DNA of 64,000 bases. Source: Myxococcota bacterium (lineage in GTDB: Bacteria > Myxococcota_A > UBA796 > UBA2385). The DNA lies in NCBI GenBank assembly GCA_023150805.1, contig JAKLKF010000026.1, positions 1 through 64,000 on the forward strand, in the 5' to 3' direction. Below, one piece after another: positions 34,493 to 45,112 of the stretch. The notes beneath the pieces are model-generated. The model made no database searches, was not told the origin of the DNA, and saw nothing but the letters and a program-made list of their open reading frames with translations. Position 1 is the stretch's first letter, and every line of letters begins with the position of its first letter. Position numbers and translations under genes: made by a program.

Positions 34493-36427
34493 CTACTCGG
34501 TTTCGCGCTTGCCGCCCCGCCAACGCGCCGCGACCCCGGCGGCGACCCCCTGGGCCCAGGCCTGGGCCTGCGCGGGGGACGAGGTCGCGGGCGCGGTGGT
34601 CTCCGCGGCGGGCCCCCACCGCTCGCCCAGGGCCTGGCCCAGTCCCTCGAAGAAGGCGCTGTCCATCGGCGGAGAGGGCAGGGCCGCCCCGGGCAGCTCC
34701 ACGGGGCCCGGTTGCCACAGGCGCGCCCGGTCCCGACCCCAGCGGCGGCCCGCGGCCCACCAGGTGGCCCGGGCCGCGGCAGGAGAGAGGCCCCAGGCGT
34801 CCAGGCGGCGGTCCAGCGCGCGCAGGTCGCCAGGGCCGGCCAGGGACCCGACCAGCGGCTGGGGCGCCGCGCCGTCGACCCGCCGCCAGGCGACCTCGCG
34901 CAGGGCCTCGTCCCGCACCGCGTCGGGCCAGTCCGCCCCCGCCTGCTCGACCCAGGCCAGCGCCCGGACCAGGGTCGCCCCGTCGCCGGTGTCGGCGGCG
35001 TCCAGGCGGTCCACCACCACCGCGGCGATCCCCTGGGCCCAGGCCTCGGGCGCGGGGCCCGTGGGCGGCGCCAGCCGCGTTCCCGCCGGCAGGTCGGGCC
35101 CCGGCGACAGCCGATCGGCCAGCTCGGCGCGCCCCAGCGCGTAGGCGTGGACCGGCGCCAGCCGCGGGCCGGCGTCGGCCAGGGCGGCGCGGTGGACCTC
35201 GACCGGCAGCGCCCAGCTCGCCTGCTCGCGGAAGAAGGCCATGTCCCCCGGCCACATCCGCGCCGCCGCGCCCGACGGGAAGGGGGGCGCCAGCGCCCAG
35301 GCTCGTGCCCCCAGGCCCGCCAGCAGCCAGGGCAGCAGCAGCAGGGTCGGGGCCAGGCGGGCGCCCCGCTGCCAGGCCTGGCCGGCGGACAGGGCGACGA
35401 CCACGACGGCCAGGACCATGGCGGGCGCGGCGTAGCGCAGCCCCTCGGCCGAGGGGATGCCGCCGTCGCCGGGGACCTGGACCTGGAAGCGCACCAGGCC
35501 GTAGACGGCCAGCCAGGCGCCGAGCAGCGTTGCGGCGAGGCGGGCGGGGCCGGGCCGCCTGGCCGCGAGGGCGAGGGCCCCGCCCAGCGAGGCCGCGGCC
35601 AGCACGCCCAGCGCCGGCCCCGCGGTCGGGTGCGAGACGCCGAGCAGGCCCGCGAGCTGGGTGGGAGGGAGCAGGGTCATCAGCTTCGAGGGCAGGCGCG
35701 CCAGGCTCGGGACCGCCTCGTCGGGGTGGTAGATCGTGGCGGTGGGGAGCTGCCCGGTGGAGGCGGCGCGCCAGGCCACGGGCGCCAGGGCGATCGCGGC
35801 TCCCAGGGCCAGGCGCGACAGGCCGGCCCACCGCCGCTGCACCCCCAGCCAGGCGCCCATTCCCAGCGCCGCGAAGGCGCCCGACCAGCCGATGGCCACG
35901 CCGAGGCCGAGCGCCAGCCCGGTCGCCAGCTCGGTCCGCGGACGAGGGGGCGCCAGCGCCAGGGCCAGCGCCAGCAGGGCCACGGCGCTGCACTCGTAGT
36001 GGTTGCCCCAGGCCACCAGCCCCAGGCGGGACCAGGCCGGCGGAGCCAGGATCAGCGCCAGGGCCAGGGCCTGGCCGCAGGCGCGTCCGGCGTGGCGCCA
36101 GGCCGAGGCGACCAGGGTCCCCACCCCCAGCGCACCCAGCAGGATGGGCACCAGCTTCCAGGCCAGCAGCGAGGGCCCCAGCAGGCCGAACAGGCCGGCG
36201 CCCAGCGCGGCGTCCAGGGTGCAGCCCCCGCAGAAGGGCCGGTACTGCAAGGGCGAGGCGACCGCCGGGCCCAGCGCCAGGATCGCCTCGGCGTGGGCGG
36301 CGTTGTACAGCTCCTCGGGGTTCAGCTCGACCAGCTCGGGGTTGCCGAGCAGGGCGAGCTGCAGGAGCGCGAAGAGCGCGGCCGCCGCCAGCCCCGCCGC
36401 CGGCGCGCGCGGCGCCACGCCAGCCAT
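34493..36427 (-). CDS. Polytopic membrane protein, GT-C-like
   Basis: 644 residues. About ten or eleven hydrophobic segments fill residues 10-390, with a first periplasmic loop reading NPELVELNPEELYNAAHAEA. Acidic residues at this place are typical of GT-C glycosyltransferases of the mannosyltransferase type. The remaining 250 residues are soluble, Ala/Arg-rich and helical. No lipid-carrier or acceptor specificity can be read. ATG 36427 has no strong ribosome binding site. It lies 35 bp after the TlpA-like gene and 47 bp before the lipoprotein. Confidence 0.55.
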   Translation of the reverse strand: MAGVAPRAPAAGLAAAALFALLQLALLGNPELVELNPEELYNAAHAEAILALGPAVASPLQYRPFCGGCTLDAALGAGLFGLLGPSLLAWKLVPILLGALGVGTLVASAWRHAGRACGQALALALILAPPAWSRLGLVAWGNHYECSAVALLALALALAPPRPRTELATGLALGLGVAIGWSGAFAALGMGAWLGVQRRWAGLSRLALGAAIALAPVAWRAASTGQLPTATIYHPDEAVPSLARLPSKLMTLLPPTQLAGLLGVSHPTAGPALGVLAAASLGGALALAARRPGPARLAATLLGAWLAVYGLVRFQVQVPGDGGIPSAEGLRYAAPAMVLAVVVVALSAGQAWQRGARLAPTLLLLPWLLAGLGARAWALAPPFPSGAAARMWPGDMAFFREQASWALPVEVHRAALADAGPRLAPVHAYALGRAELADRLSPGPDLPAGTRLAPPTGPAPEAWAQGIAAVVVDRLDAADTGDGATLVRALAWVEQAGADWPDAVRDEALREVAWRRVDGAAPQPLVGSLAGPGDLRALDRRLDAWGLSPAAARATWWAAGRRWGRDRARLWQPGPVELPGAALPSPPMDSAFFEGLGQALGERWGPAAETTAPATSSPAQAQAWAQGVAAGVAARWRGGKRETE

Positions 36428-36462
36428 CGGTCTGCGGCCGCGCTCAGGAGCTCAGGTCCGGC

Positions 36463-37191
36463 TCAGAGCCAGGCCTTGAGCGTCTCCTCGTCCAGGCGGG
36501 CGGGGTGGCCGCGCCAGACGACCTTGCCGTCCTTGACCACGGCGGCCGCCGGGATGCCCGAGACGCCGAAGTACTCCGACAGCGCGCCGGTCTCCTTGGC
36601 CATCGGGTAGGTCACGCCCTTCTCCTTGATGAACTCGGTGACCTTCTCCTCGGTGGCGGACTTCGTGATCTTGGTCAGGCCGACCACCTGGAGCCCCTGC
36701 GGGCCGAGGCTCTTGTAGGTGGCCTCGAGCTCGGGCACCTCGCGCTGGCAGTGCGGGCACCAGACCTCCCAGAAGACGACCAGGGTCGCCTTGCTGCTGG
36801 TCAGGTCGATGTTGCCCTGGCCCTGGTACCACTTCTCGATCTCCCAGGAGGGCGGCGCGGCCTTGCCGATGACGTCCAGCTCCTGCTCGAGCTTGCGGGC
36901 CTTCTTGTAGGCGGTGGTGGCGCCGTAGGTGCCCTTGAGGGTGGCCAGCTGGGTCTTGGCCTCCTCGTACTTGCCGTCGCGGGTCAGGGCCGCGATCTCC
37001 TTGAGCAGCTCCTCGGCGGCGGCCTCCTCCGGGGAGTTGGCGGCGGCGGTCTTGGCGGCCGAGGGGTTGGCCTTGAGGGTCTTGACCTCATCTTCCAGGG
37101 TGGCGACGCGCTGCTCGAGCGCGTCGACCTTGTCGGCGGGGGCGCAGCCGGCGAGGAAGGCGGCGGCGAGGAGGTAGGGGCGGACGCGCAT
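36463..37191 (-). CDS. TlpA-like thioredoxin lipoprotein
   Basis: 242 residues. MRVRPYLLAAAFLAGC gives a lipobox at Cys16, followed by a coiled coil (about 20-95: DKVDALEQRVATLEDEVKTL) and a thioredoxin-fold domain (about 115-242). The active site is WCPHC in FWEVWCPHCQREVPEL, with the cis-Pro in GIPAAAVV. It would act as a membrane-tethered thiol oxidoreductase outside the cytoplasm. A role in keeping haem-binding Cys reduced for cytochrome c maturation fits the many cytochromes nearby but is inference. ATG 37191 is chosen because it starts the signal peptide; the open frame upstream adds a Pro-rich, non-signal stretch. Confidence 0.85.
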   Translation of the reverse strand: MRVRPYLLAAAFLAGCAPADKVDALEQRVATLEDEVKTLKANPSAAKTAAANSPEEAAAEELLKEIAALTRDGKYEEAKTQLATLKGTYGATTAYKKARKLEQELDVIGKAAPPSWEIEKWYQGQGNIDLTSSKATLVVFWEVWCPHCQREVPELEATYKSLGPQGLQVVGLTKITKSATEEKVTEFIKEKGVTYPMAKETGALSEYFGVSGIPAAAVVKDGKVVWRGHPARLDEETLKAWL

Positions 37192-37601
37192 GGAGGGCTC
37201 CACGAGGTTGGGTGCGTGCAGGTGGGGCGAGGCCGCCCCGGCCGGGGGATGCGTGCGGGGGCCGCCCGCGGCGAGCGGTGGCCAGTGCGGTGCACCTTGC
37301 TCCCTACCCGCAAGGGTCACTTGGTCGCAAGGGCATGCGGCGGCTGTCGCGGGGACCGGGGGCCCGTGGAACCATGCAAGCTATTGGAACGAGTGTGGAA
37401 AGTGCCCCTCTGGCTCGTTCCGGCCGTCGTTTGCGTGGCCTGCCAGCGTGGGATAGCCCGGCGCTCCTTCGTTCCCCGGCCCAACCGGAAGCTCATGGAG
37501 GTCTCCGCACACGCTCGCACCGGGGCCCCCCTCGACCCGAGAGGCGGTGGCGCGGCGCGGAGACAGGCGAGCGCGGCCGGAGCCCGCTCCCGAGGCTGCT
37601 G
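37192..37601. other. 410-bp divergent intergenic region before nuoJ
   Basis: No gene is seen. It separates the minus-strand TlpA-like gene from nuoJ and must hold both promoters. The least GC-rich stretch is 37370-37405. An 8-bp inverted repeat lies at 37386-37421 (listed separately). No convincing sigma-70 or sigma-54 promoter was found. Confidence 0.5.
37386..37421. promoter_or_regulatory. Inverted repeat upstream of nuoJ
   Basis: Arms GGAACGAG (37386-37393) and CTCGTTCC (37414-37421) are perfect complements separated by 20 nt. It could be an operator for a dimeric regulator or a weak RNA hairpin. It lies 180 bp before nuoJ. Confidence 0.3.
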
Positions 37602-38105
37602 ATGCTGCAAGCGGTCATCTTCTACACCCTCGCCATCGCGGCGGTCATCGCCGGGGTGGTGGTGGTCACGCGACGCAACCCGATCTCGGCCGCGCTGGCC
37701 CTGGTCGTCGCCTTCTTCTTCCAGGCAGCGCTCTACGTGCTGCTCGACGCGCACTTCGTGGCGGTGACCCAGGTGCTGGTCTACGCCGGCGCGATCATGG
37801 TCCTCTTCGTCTTCGTCATCATGCTGCTCAACCTGCGCGGGGACCAGGGGGCGGCCCTGCCGCAGCCCTCGGCGCGCGCGCAGGTGGGGCTGGCGGTGGC
37901 GGGGCTGGTGGGGACGGGGCTGGTGACCTCGCTGGACGCGCTGCGGCGGGTCGACATGGGGCCGGCCGCAGAGGGCTTCGGCACCATCCAGCAGGTGGGT
38001 GGCCTCATCTTCGACGGCACCTACCTGCTGCCCTTCGAGGTGGCCTCGGTGCTGCTCACGGTGGCGATGGTGGGCGCCGTCGTCCTCGCCAAGCGGGAGA
38101 TCTGA
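37602..38105 (+). CDS. nuoJ: NADH-quinone oxidoreductase subunit J
   Basis: Membrane-arm subunit of respiratory complex I, 167 residues with five hydrophobic segments. [31 protein letters not shown] is, taken in parts, the conserved NuoJ core including the pi-bulge helix. ATG 37602 is selected over upstream in-frame codons because the preceding frame is Arg/Pro-rich and not membrane-like; GAGG lies about 8 nt upstream. First of five contiguous nuo genes; its stop overlaps nuoK by one base (TGATG). Confidence 0.95.
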   Translation: MLQAVIFYTLAIAAVIAGVVVVTRRNPISAALALVVAFFFQAALYVLLDAHFVAVTQVLVYAGAIMVLFVFVIMLLNLRGDQGAALPQPSARAQVGLAVAGLVGTGLVTSLDALRRVDMGPAAEGFGTIQQVGGLIFDGTYLLPFEVASVLLTVAMVGAVVLAKREI

Positions 38106-38413
38106 TGGACCAGGTCGGGCTGTACCCGGTGCTGTTCACCAGCGCCGTGCTGTTCACCATCGGGGCCGTGGGCGTGCTGACGCGCCGCAACGCCCTCATC
38201 GTGCTCATGAGCATCGAGCTCATGCTCAACGCCGTGAACCTGGCCTTCGTCGGCTTCGCCCGGCACCTGGGCCAGGTCGACGGGCACGTCTTCGCGGTCT
38301 TCGTCATGGCGGTCGCGGCAGCCGAGGCCGCCGTCGGCCTGGCCCTGGTCCTCCTGCTGTTCCGGCACAAGGCCACCGTGGACCTCGAGAACTTCACGCT
38401 GTTGAAGGGCTGA
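38105..38413 (+). CDS. nuoK: NADH-quinone oxidoreductase subunit K
   Basis: 102 residues, three membrane helices. The two buried Glu needed for proton transfer are present in [12 protein letters not shown] and [13 protein letters not shown]. The ATG shares a base with the nuoJ stop. Length and order match the standard operon. Confidence 0.96.
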   Translation: MDQVGLYPVLFTSAVLFTIGAVGVLTRRNALIVLMSIELMLNAVNLAFVGFARHLGQVDGHVFAVFVMAVAAAEAAVGLALVLLLFRHKATVDLENFTLLKG

Positions 38414-38417
38414 CCCC

Positions 38418-40469
38418 GTGAACCCTGCCCTGCTGGGCCTCGTGCCCGCCTTCCCCCTCTTCGGCGCCATCCTCATCGCCCTGCTCAACCGCAAGGCCTC
38501 CCGCGTGGTGGCCGGCGGCATCGCCACCCTGATGGTGTCGATGAGCGCGGCCCTGTCGTTCTGGACGCTGGCGACGTTGTGGTCCTCGCACGGGGCGCTC
38601 GAGTCCCTGCACCACCGGCTCTACGAGTGGATCTCTGTGGGCGGCGTGCAGGTGGACATCGCGTTCCTGGCCGACCCGCTGACCGCTGTGATGATGTGCG
38701 TGGTCACCGGCGTGGGCGCGCTGATCCACCTCTACAGCGTCGGCTACATGGACGATCCGGCCGACGCGCAGAGCACCTGGCGCTTCTTCGCCTACCTGAA
38801 CCTGTTCGTCTTCGCGATGTTGCTGCTCATCATGGGCGACAACTTCCTGCTGATGTTCGTGGGCTGGGAAGGTGTCGGCCTGTGCAGCTACCTGCTGATC
38901 GGCTTCTGGTACAAGAACACCGACTTCGCCAAGGCCGGCAAGAAGGCCTTCATCACCAACCGGGTCGGTGACTTCAGCTTCCTCATCGGCCTGTTCATGC
39001 TGTTCTGGGCGCTGGGGGACCAGGCGACCCTGTCCTTCGTCGAGCTCAAGGGCACCCTGGTGGCCCAGCCTGAGCTGGTGGGCGGTCACGGCGGCACCCT
39101 GGTCACGGCCATCGCCCTGCTGCTCTTCGGCGGCGCCACGGGCAAGAGCGCCCAGATCCCGCTGTTCGTCTGGCTGCCGGACGCGATGGCCGGCCCGACC
39201 CCGGTCTCGGCCCTGATCCACGCGGCCACGATGGTCACCAGCGGCATCTACATGATCTCGCGGCTGTCCTTCCTCTTCGCCATGGCGCCGGTCGCGATGG
39301 GCGTCATCGCCACGGTGGGGGCGCTGACCGCCCTGTTCGCGGCGACCATCGCGATGACGCAGACGGACATCAAGAAGGTGCTGGCCTACTCGACCGTCAG
39401 CCAGCTCGGCTACATGTTCCTGGGGGTCGGCGTCGGCGCCTTCACGGCCGGCTTCTTCCACGTCGTGACCCACGCCTTCTTCAAGGCCCTGCTCTTCCTG
39501 GGCGCCGGCGCGGTCATCCACGCGATGCACCACGAGCAGGACATGCGGAAGATGGGCGGCCTGCTGTCCAAGATGAAGATCACGGGCGGCACGATGCTGG
39601 TGGCCTGGCTCGCCATCATCGGCTTCCCCGGGACCTCGGGCTTCTTCAGCAAGGACGAGATCCTCTGGCTGACCTTCGCGGCCGACCCCGCCCAGCTCGC
39701 GCTCTTCGGCCCCGAGTTCCCGCTGCCCAAGCTGCTGTGGATCATCGGCGCCATCACCGCGGCGATGACGGCCTTCTACATGAGCCGCCTGGTCTTCATG
39801 ACCTTCTTCGGCGCCCACCGCGGCGGCCACGGCCACGACGACGGCCACGGCCACCACGACGACGCGCACGGCCACGGCCACGGCCACACCCCGCACGAGG
39901 TGAGCCCCCTGATGTGGGCGCCGCTGGCGGTGCTCGCCCTGCTGTCGCTGGGCGGTGGCCTGCTCAACCTGCCGCACTGGATCCACGTCGAGGGCCTGAC
40001 GGGTGCGCTGCACCACTTCCTCGAGCCCGTCTTCGCCGCCGCGCCGATGTCCTTCGACGGCGCCGACTCCAGCCTGGAGCTCCCGCTGATGGGGCTCACG
40101 CTGCTGATGATCCTCACCTCGGTCTTCATCGCCTGGTACCTCTACGTCCGGAACCCCGGCGACCTGGTCCAGACCAAGGACGAGCTGGTCCCCGACCTGC
40201 TGTACCGCGGCTCCCTGCACAAGTGGTGGGTGGACGAGCTGTACGAGGCCACGCTCATCAAGCCCATCGTCCTGGTCAGCCGCCAGGTGCTGTGGGCGGT
40301 GGTCGACGCGGAGCTGGTCGACGGCGCGGTCAACGGCGCCGCGAAGGCGATGCGCCGGATCAGCGAGGTCTACGGCGAGCTGGCCCAGACCGGACGAGTC
40401 CAGACCTACGCGATGGTGCTCGCCGCCGGGACCGCGGTGATCGTCTTCGCCTTCGCGGTCGGAGGCTGA
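38418..40469 (+). CDS. nuoL: NADH-quinone oxidoreductase subunit L with a His-rich loop
   Basis: 683 residues, an antiporter-like proton-pumping subunit at the end of the membrane arm. Key motifs: FVGWEGVGLCSYLLIGFWY with the conserved Glu, GKSAQIPLFVWLPDAMAGPT with the Lys, and SALIHAATMVTSG. The C-terminal region includes the long lateral helix. Residues about 468-494 (DNA 39820-39900) contain 11 His in 27 positions mixed with Asp and Gly, an unusual solvent loop likely to bind metal. GTG 38418 follows nuoK by 4 bp. Confidence 0.95.
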   Translation: MNPALLGLVPAFPLFGAILIALLNRKASRVVAGGIATLMVSMSAALSFWTLATLWSSHGALESLHHRLYEWISVGGVQVDIAFLADPLTAVMMCVVTGVGALIHLYSVGYMDDPADAQSTWRFFAYLNLFVFAMLLLIMGDNFLLMFVGWEGVGLCSYLLIGFWYKNTDFAKAGKKAFITNRVGDFSFLIGLFMLFWALGDQATLSFVELKGTLVAQPELVGGHGGTLVTAIALLLFGGATGKSAQIPLFVWLPDAMAGPTPVSALIHAATMVTSGIYMISRLSFLFAMAPVAMGVIATVGALTALFAATIAMTQTDIKKVLAYSTVSQLGYMFLGVGVGAFTAGFFHVVTHAFFKALLFLGAGAVIHAMHHEQDMRKMGGLLSKMKITGGTMLVAWLAIIGFPGTSGFFSKDEILWLTFAADPAQLALFGPEFPLPKLLWIIGAITAAMTAFYMSRLVFMTFFGAHRGGHGHDDGHGHHDDAHGHGHGHTPHEVSPLMWAPLAVLALLSLGGGLLNLPHWIHVEGLTGALHHFLEPVFAAAPMSFDGADSSLELPLMGLTLLMILTSVFIAWYLYVRNPGDLVQTKDELVPDLLYRGSLHKWWVDELYEATLIKPIVLVSRQVLWAVVDAELVDGAVNGAAKAMRRISEVYGELAQTGRVQTYAMVLAAGTAVIVFAFAVGG

Positions 40470-40470
40470 G

Positions 40471-42011
<1,541 letters not shown>

Positions 42012-42015
<4 letters not shown>

Positions 42016-43508
42016 GCTTCGACGCCGGCGAGCTTCGCTACCTCTCCCCCGAGATCGCCCTCTTCGCCTTCGCCATGCTCGTGCTGCTGCACGACGTGAT
42101 CGCGCGGCGGCCCAACCGCGAGGTGTCCCTCGCCGTGACCCTGATGGGCCTGGGCGTGGCCGCGGTGCTCAACCTCCTCACCCTGCAGTCGTCGCCGACG
42201 CCGGTCCTGGCCTTCAGTGGCATGCTGGCGGTCGACTCCTTCGGGCTGTTCCTCAACTTCGTCGTCCTGCTGTCGGCCGCCGGCGCCCTGCTCATCGGCC
42301 ATGACTTCCTGCGCCGCGTCGACGTGCTCATCCCCGAGTACAACCCGCTCGTGCTGTTCAGCGCGACCGGCATGATGTTGCTGGCCGGTGCCAACGACCT
42401 CATCCTGCTGTTCATCGCCCTCGAGGTGATGTCGATCGCCCTGTACGTTCTGGCCGGCATCAACCGCGGCGAGCCGACGGCGGCCGAGGCGGCCTTCAAG
42501 TACTTCGTGATGGGCGCCTTCGCGTCGGCGATCCTGCTGATGGGCGTCGCCCTGGTCTACGGCACCGTCGGCAGCACCGAGCTGCGCGCTGTCGCCCAGT
42601 GGTTCGCCATCGAGGGCAACACCCTGGGCGCCACACCCATGCTGGGCGTCGGCCTGGCCATGCTGATCGTCGGCTTCGGCTTCAAGGTGGCCGCCGCGCC
42701 CTTCCACATGTGGAGCCCCGACGTCTACCAGGGCGCCCCGGCCCCGGTGACCGCCTTCATGGCGACCGGCGTCAAGGCCGCCGGCTTCGCCGCCCTGGCG
42801 CGCGTGCTCTTCGTCGCCTTCCTCGACGGCAAGGTCGACTGGGGCGGCACCCTGTGGGTGATGGCCGCGCTCACCATGCTCGCCGGGAACATCGGCGCCC
42901 TGGTGCAGAAGGACCTCAAGCGCATGCTGGCCTACAGCAGCATCGGCCACGCCGGCTACCTGCTGATGGCCGTCGCCGCGGCCCCGGTCACCGGCCTGGC
43001 GGACAACCCCCGCATGGGCGGCATCCTGTTCTACCTGCTGGCCTACACCATCATGAACATCGGCGCCTTCTCGGTGATCTCGCTGTTCACCCGCGACGGC
43101 GCCGAGGACACACGCATCGCGGGCCTGGCCGGCCTGGCCGACCGCCACCCCCTGGTCGCCGCCGGCCTGTCGGTCTGCCTGCTGTCGCTCGCGGGCATCC
43201 CGCCGACGATGGGCTTCGTCGGAAAGTTCTACCTGTTCGCCGCCGCGGTCGAGGGCGGGCTGGTCGGCCTTGCCGTGGTCGGCGCCGTCGCCGGTGGCAT
43301 CGGCGTCTACTACTACCTGCGGCCCATCGTGGTCATGTACATGCACCCCGCCGAGGAGCACCCCGTCGCGCCGCAGCTCAACCGGGCGGCGATGGGCGCG
43401 CTGGCCGTGGCCGTCGCCGGTGTCCTGCTGCTGGGCCTGATGCCCGGCCCGCTGGTCGACTGGGCCCGCGAGTCGCTGCTCAGCCTGGCGGCCTGGAGCG
43501 GCACCTGA
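42012..43508 (+). CDS. nuoN: NADH-quinone oxidoreductase subunit N
   Basis: 498 residues, the third antiporter-like subunit. LLFIALEVMSIALYVLAG carries the conserved Glu, FGFKVAAAPFHMWSPDVYQG the Lys region, and DLKRMLAYSSIGHAGYLLM the second channel. GTG 42012 is coupled to nuoM. It ends the nuoJKLMN run; nothing of nuoA-I is in the window. It converges with a lipoprotein gene (60-bp GC-rich gap with no clear terminator). Confidence 0.96.
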
Positions 43509-43568
43509 GGGGACGGCCGCCCGGGCCACCGCCGGTGACGCCGCCGGTGATGCCGCCGCGGCAGCCTC

Positions 43569-44123
43569 TCAGTCGACCTTGAGGCCCGTGGTGACCCGCA
43601 GGCCGTGCACCACGAAGTGCACGGTCAGCTCGTAGGTGCCGCCGGGCAGGGCGCCCCAGGAGTGCCGCGCCTCCACCACCTCGCCGGCGCGCAGGCGCAG
43701 GCCGACACCCTGCAGCGGGCAGTCGACGGGCGCGTAGTCCCCGCCGCCCGTCTCGTCCTGCACCAGCTCGAAGGCCAGCACCGGGCAGCTCTCGTCGACG
43801 TCGAGCACCACGTCCTGGGTGCAGGGGTTCTCCACCCGCCCGACCAGCGTCGCGGGAGACCCCGCTGCCAGCCGGTCCACCACCCTGCCGTCCTGGTCCT
43901 GGACCTCGGCCGTCCACCGCAGGTCCGCCTCGTCGCAGGCCTGCCAGCCCGCGTCGGTGCCGTCGGCCTGGGTTCCCGCCGTGTCGTCGCCCGCGTCGCC
44001 GCTCTCGGACCCGGTGTCGTCGATCCCCGGGCCCTGTCGCGCGGGCAGGTCGGCGGCCGGGGCGCCGCAGGCCAGCAACAGCAGCAGCGGCGCGGCGGCC
44101 ATGGGCGAGGAGTGCGTGTGCAT
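43569..44123 (-). CDS. Secreted lipoprotein with Ig-like domain
   Basis: 184 residues from ATG 44123, with GAGG close upstream. PLLLLLAC completes a lipobox. An acidic Asp/Thr/Gly-rich linker (DDTGSESGDAGDDTAG), a hallmark of myxobacterial surface lipoproteins, leads to a beta-sandwich (about 65-184): LRWTAEVQDQDGRVVDRL, NPCTQDVVLDVDESC, GGTYELTVHFVVHG. This resembles an intracellular-proteinase-inhibitor (BsuPI)-type or Ig-like fold. It converges with nuoN. Ligand unknown. Confidence 0.65.
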   Translation of the reverse strand: MHTHSSPMAAAPLLLLLACGAPAADLPARQGPGIDDTGSESGDAGDDTAGTQADGTDAGWQACDEADLRWTAEVQDQDGRVVDRLAAGSPATLVGRVENPCTQDVVLDVDESCPVLAFELVQDETGGGDYAPVDCPLQGVGLRLRAGEVVEARHSWGALPGGTYELTVHFVVHGLRVTTGLKVD

Positions 44124-44248
44124 CGACCTCAACGGTAGCCGCGCGCCCGGAGACCCGCAGCCGGCACTTGTCGCGAGATGTCACGGTCTGTCAACTCCGC
44201 GCCTCGGTCCCACGCGCTTGTGGCAGCATCATCGGTCCCTCCGGGGAA

Positions 44249-45112
44249 GTGCCCTTGCCCACCGGACACGCCCTGCCGCTCTGGTTCGTCGGCGCCTTGG
44301 GCGGCTGCGGCTCCGACCAGGGCCTGGCCTCCTTCGCGCTCGACAGCGTCGCGTGGGTCTCCGGCGACTTCGACGCCGTCGAGCCGACGCTGACCCGCCT
44401 GGGCGTGCCCGCGACCGCCTACGAGGGCTACATCGTCGCCCCCGCCACCGGGCAGCCGGCCATCGGAGGCGACGGCCTGACCCCGACGATCGAAGACCTG
44501 CTCGCGGCGGGCGAGGGGACCCTGCCGAGCCACGACGCCGTCTTCGTCGACTCCGGCGCGCGTGGACTGGGCGAGCGCGCCTACAACAGCCTGGAGCCCG
44601 ACGACGCCTTCGTCGCCGACCCCCAGGTGCTCGCCGCCGTCGTCGCCTGGGTCGAGGGAGGCGGCGTCCTGGTGCTCAGCGACTGGGCCTACGACCTGGC
44701 CGAGCAGGCTTGGCCCGACGCCGCCACCTTCGCTCGCGAGGGCGAGGGGCTGGACGCCGCCCAGGTCGGCCTCTCCGAGCGCATCGTCGCCACGGTCGAG
44801 GACCCCGCCCTCGCCGCCGCCCTGGGCGCCGACGTGGTGGCGGTCGACTTCGACTTCCGCGCCTGGGCCGTCCTGCAGGAGGTCGGGCCCGACACCACCG
44901 TCCACCTGCGCGGCGACGCTCTCTACCGCCCCTCCGCCGACGACAGCCAGGCCGACCTGCCCGGCGCCCCCCTGCTCGTCAGCTTCTCCGCCGGCGGCGG
45001 CCGCGTCGTGCTCAGCAGCTTCGCCTGGTGGTCCCAGGCCCCCGCGATCGCCGACGCCCTGCTGCCCGCCCTGGTCCCGGGCCTGCCGCTGGGGGAGGCG
45101 CCCACCCCGTGA
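44249..45112 (+). CDS. Lipoprotein with glutamine-amidotransferase-like domain
   Basis: 287 residues from GTG 44249; PLWFVGALGGC forms a lipobox. The mature part reads like a class I GATase/DUF4350-type Rossmann domain: SHDAVFVDSGARG, VLAAVVAWVEGGGVLVLSDWAYDL and LLVSFSAGGGRVVLSSF, close in style to the N-terminal domain at 55923-58706. No catalytic Cys is evident. The same frame is open to TTG 44168, but that would bury the signal. First of four genes joined by GTGA overlaps. Confidence 0.6.
   Translation: MPLPTGHALPLWFVGALGGCGSDQGLASFALDSVAWVSGDFDAVEPTLTRLGVPATAYEGYIVAPATGQPAIGGDGLTPTIEDLLAAGEGTLPSHDAVFVDSGARGLGERAYNSLEPDDAFVADPQVLAAVVAWVEGGGVLVLSDWAYDLAEQAWPDAATFAREGEGLDAAQVGLSERIVATVEDPALAAALGADVVAVDFDFRAWAVLQEVGPDTTVHLRGDALYRPSADDSQADLPGAPLLVSFSAGGGRVVLSSFAWWSQAPAIADALLPALVPGLPLGEAPTP

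Noticed and set aside
37290-37320. Sigma-54 promoter upstream of nuoJ (GG...GC near a TTGCT)
   Set aside because: Only 8 bases separate the GG and GC, not the required 10.
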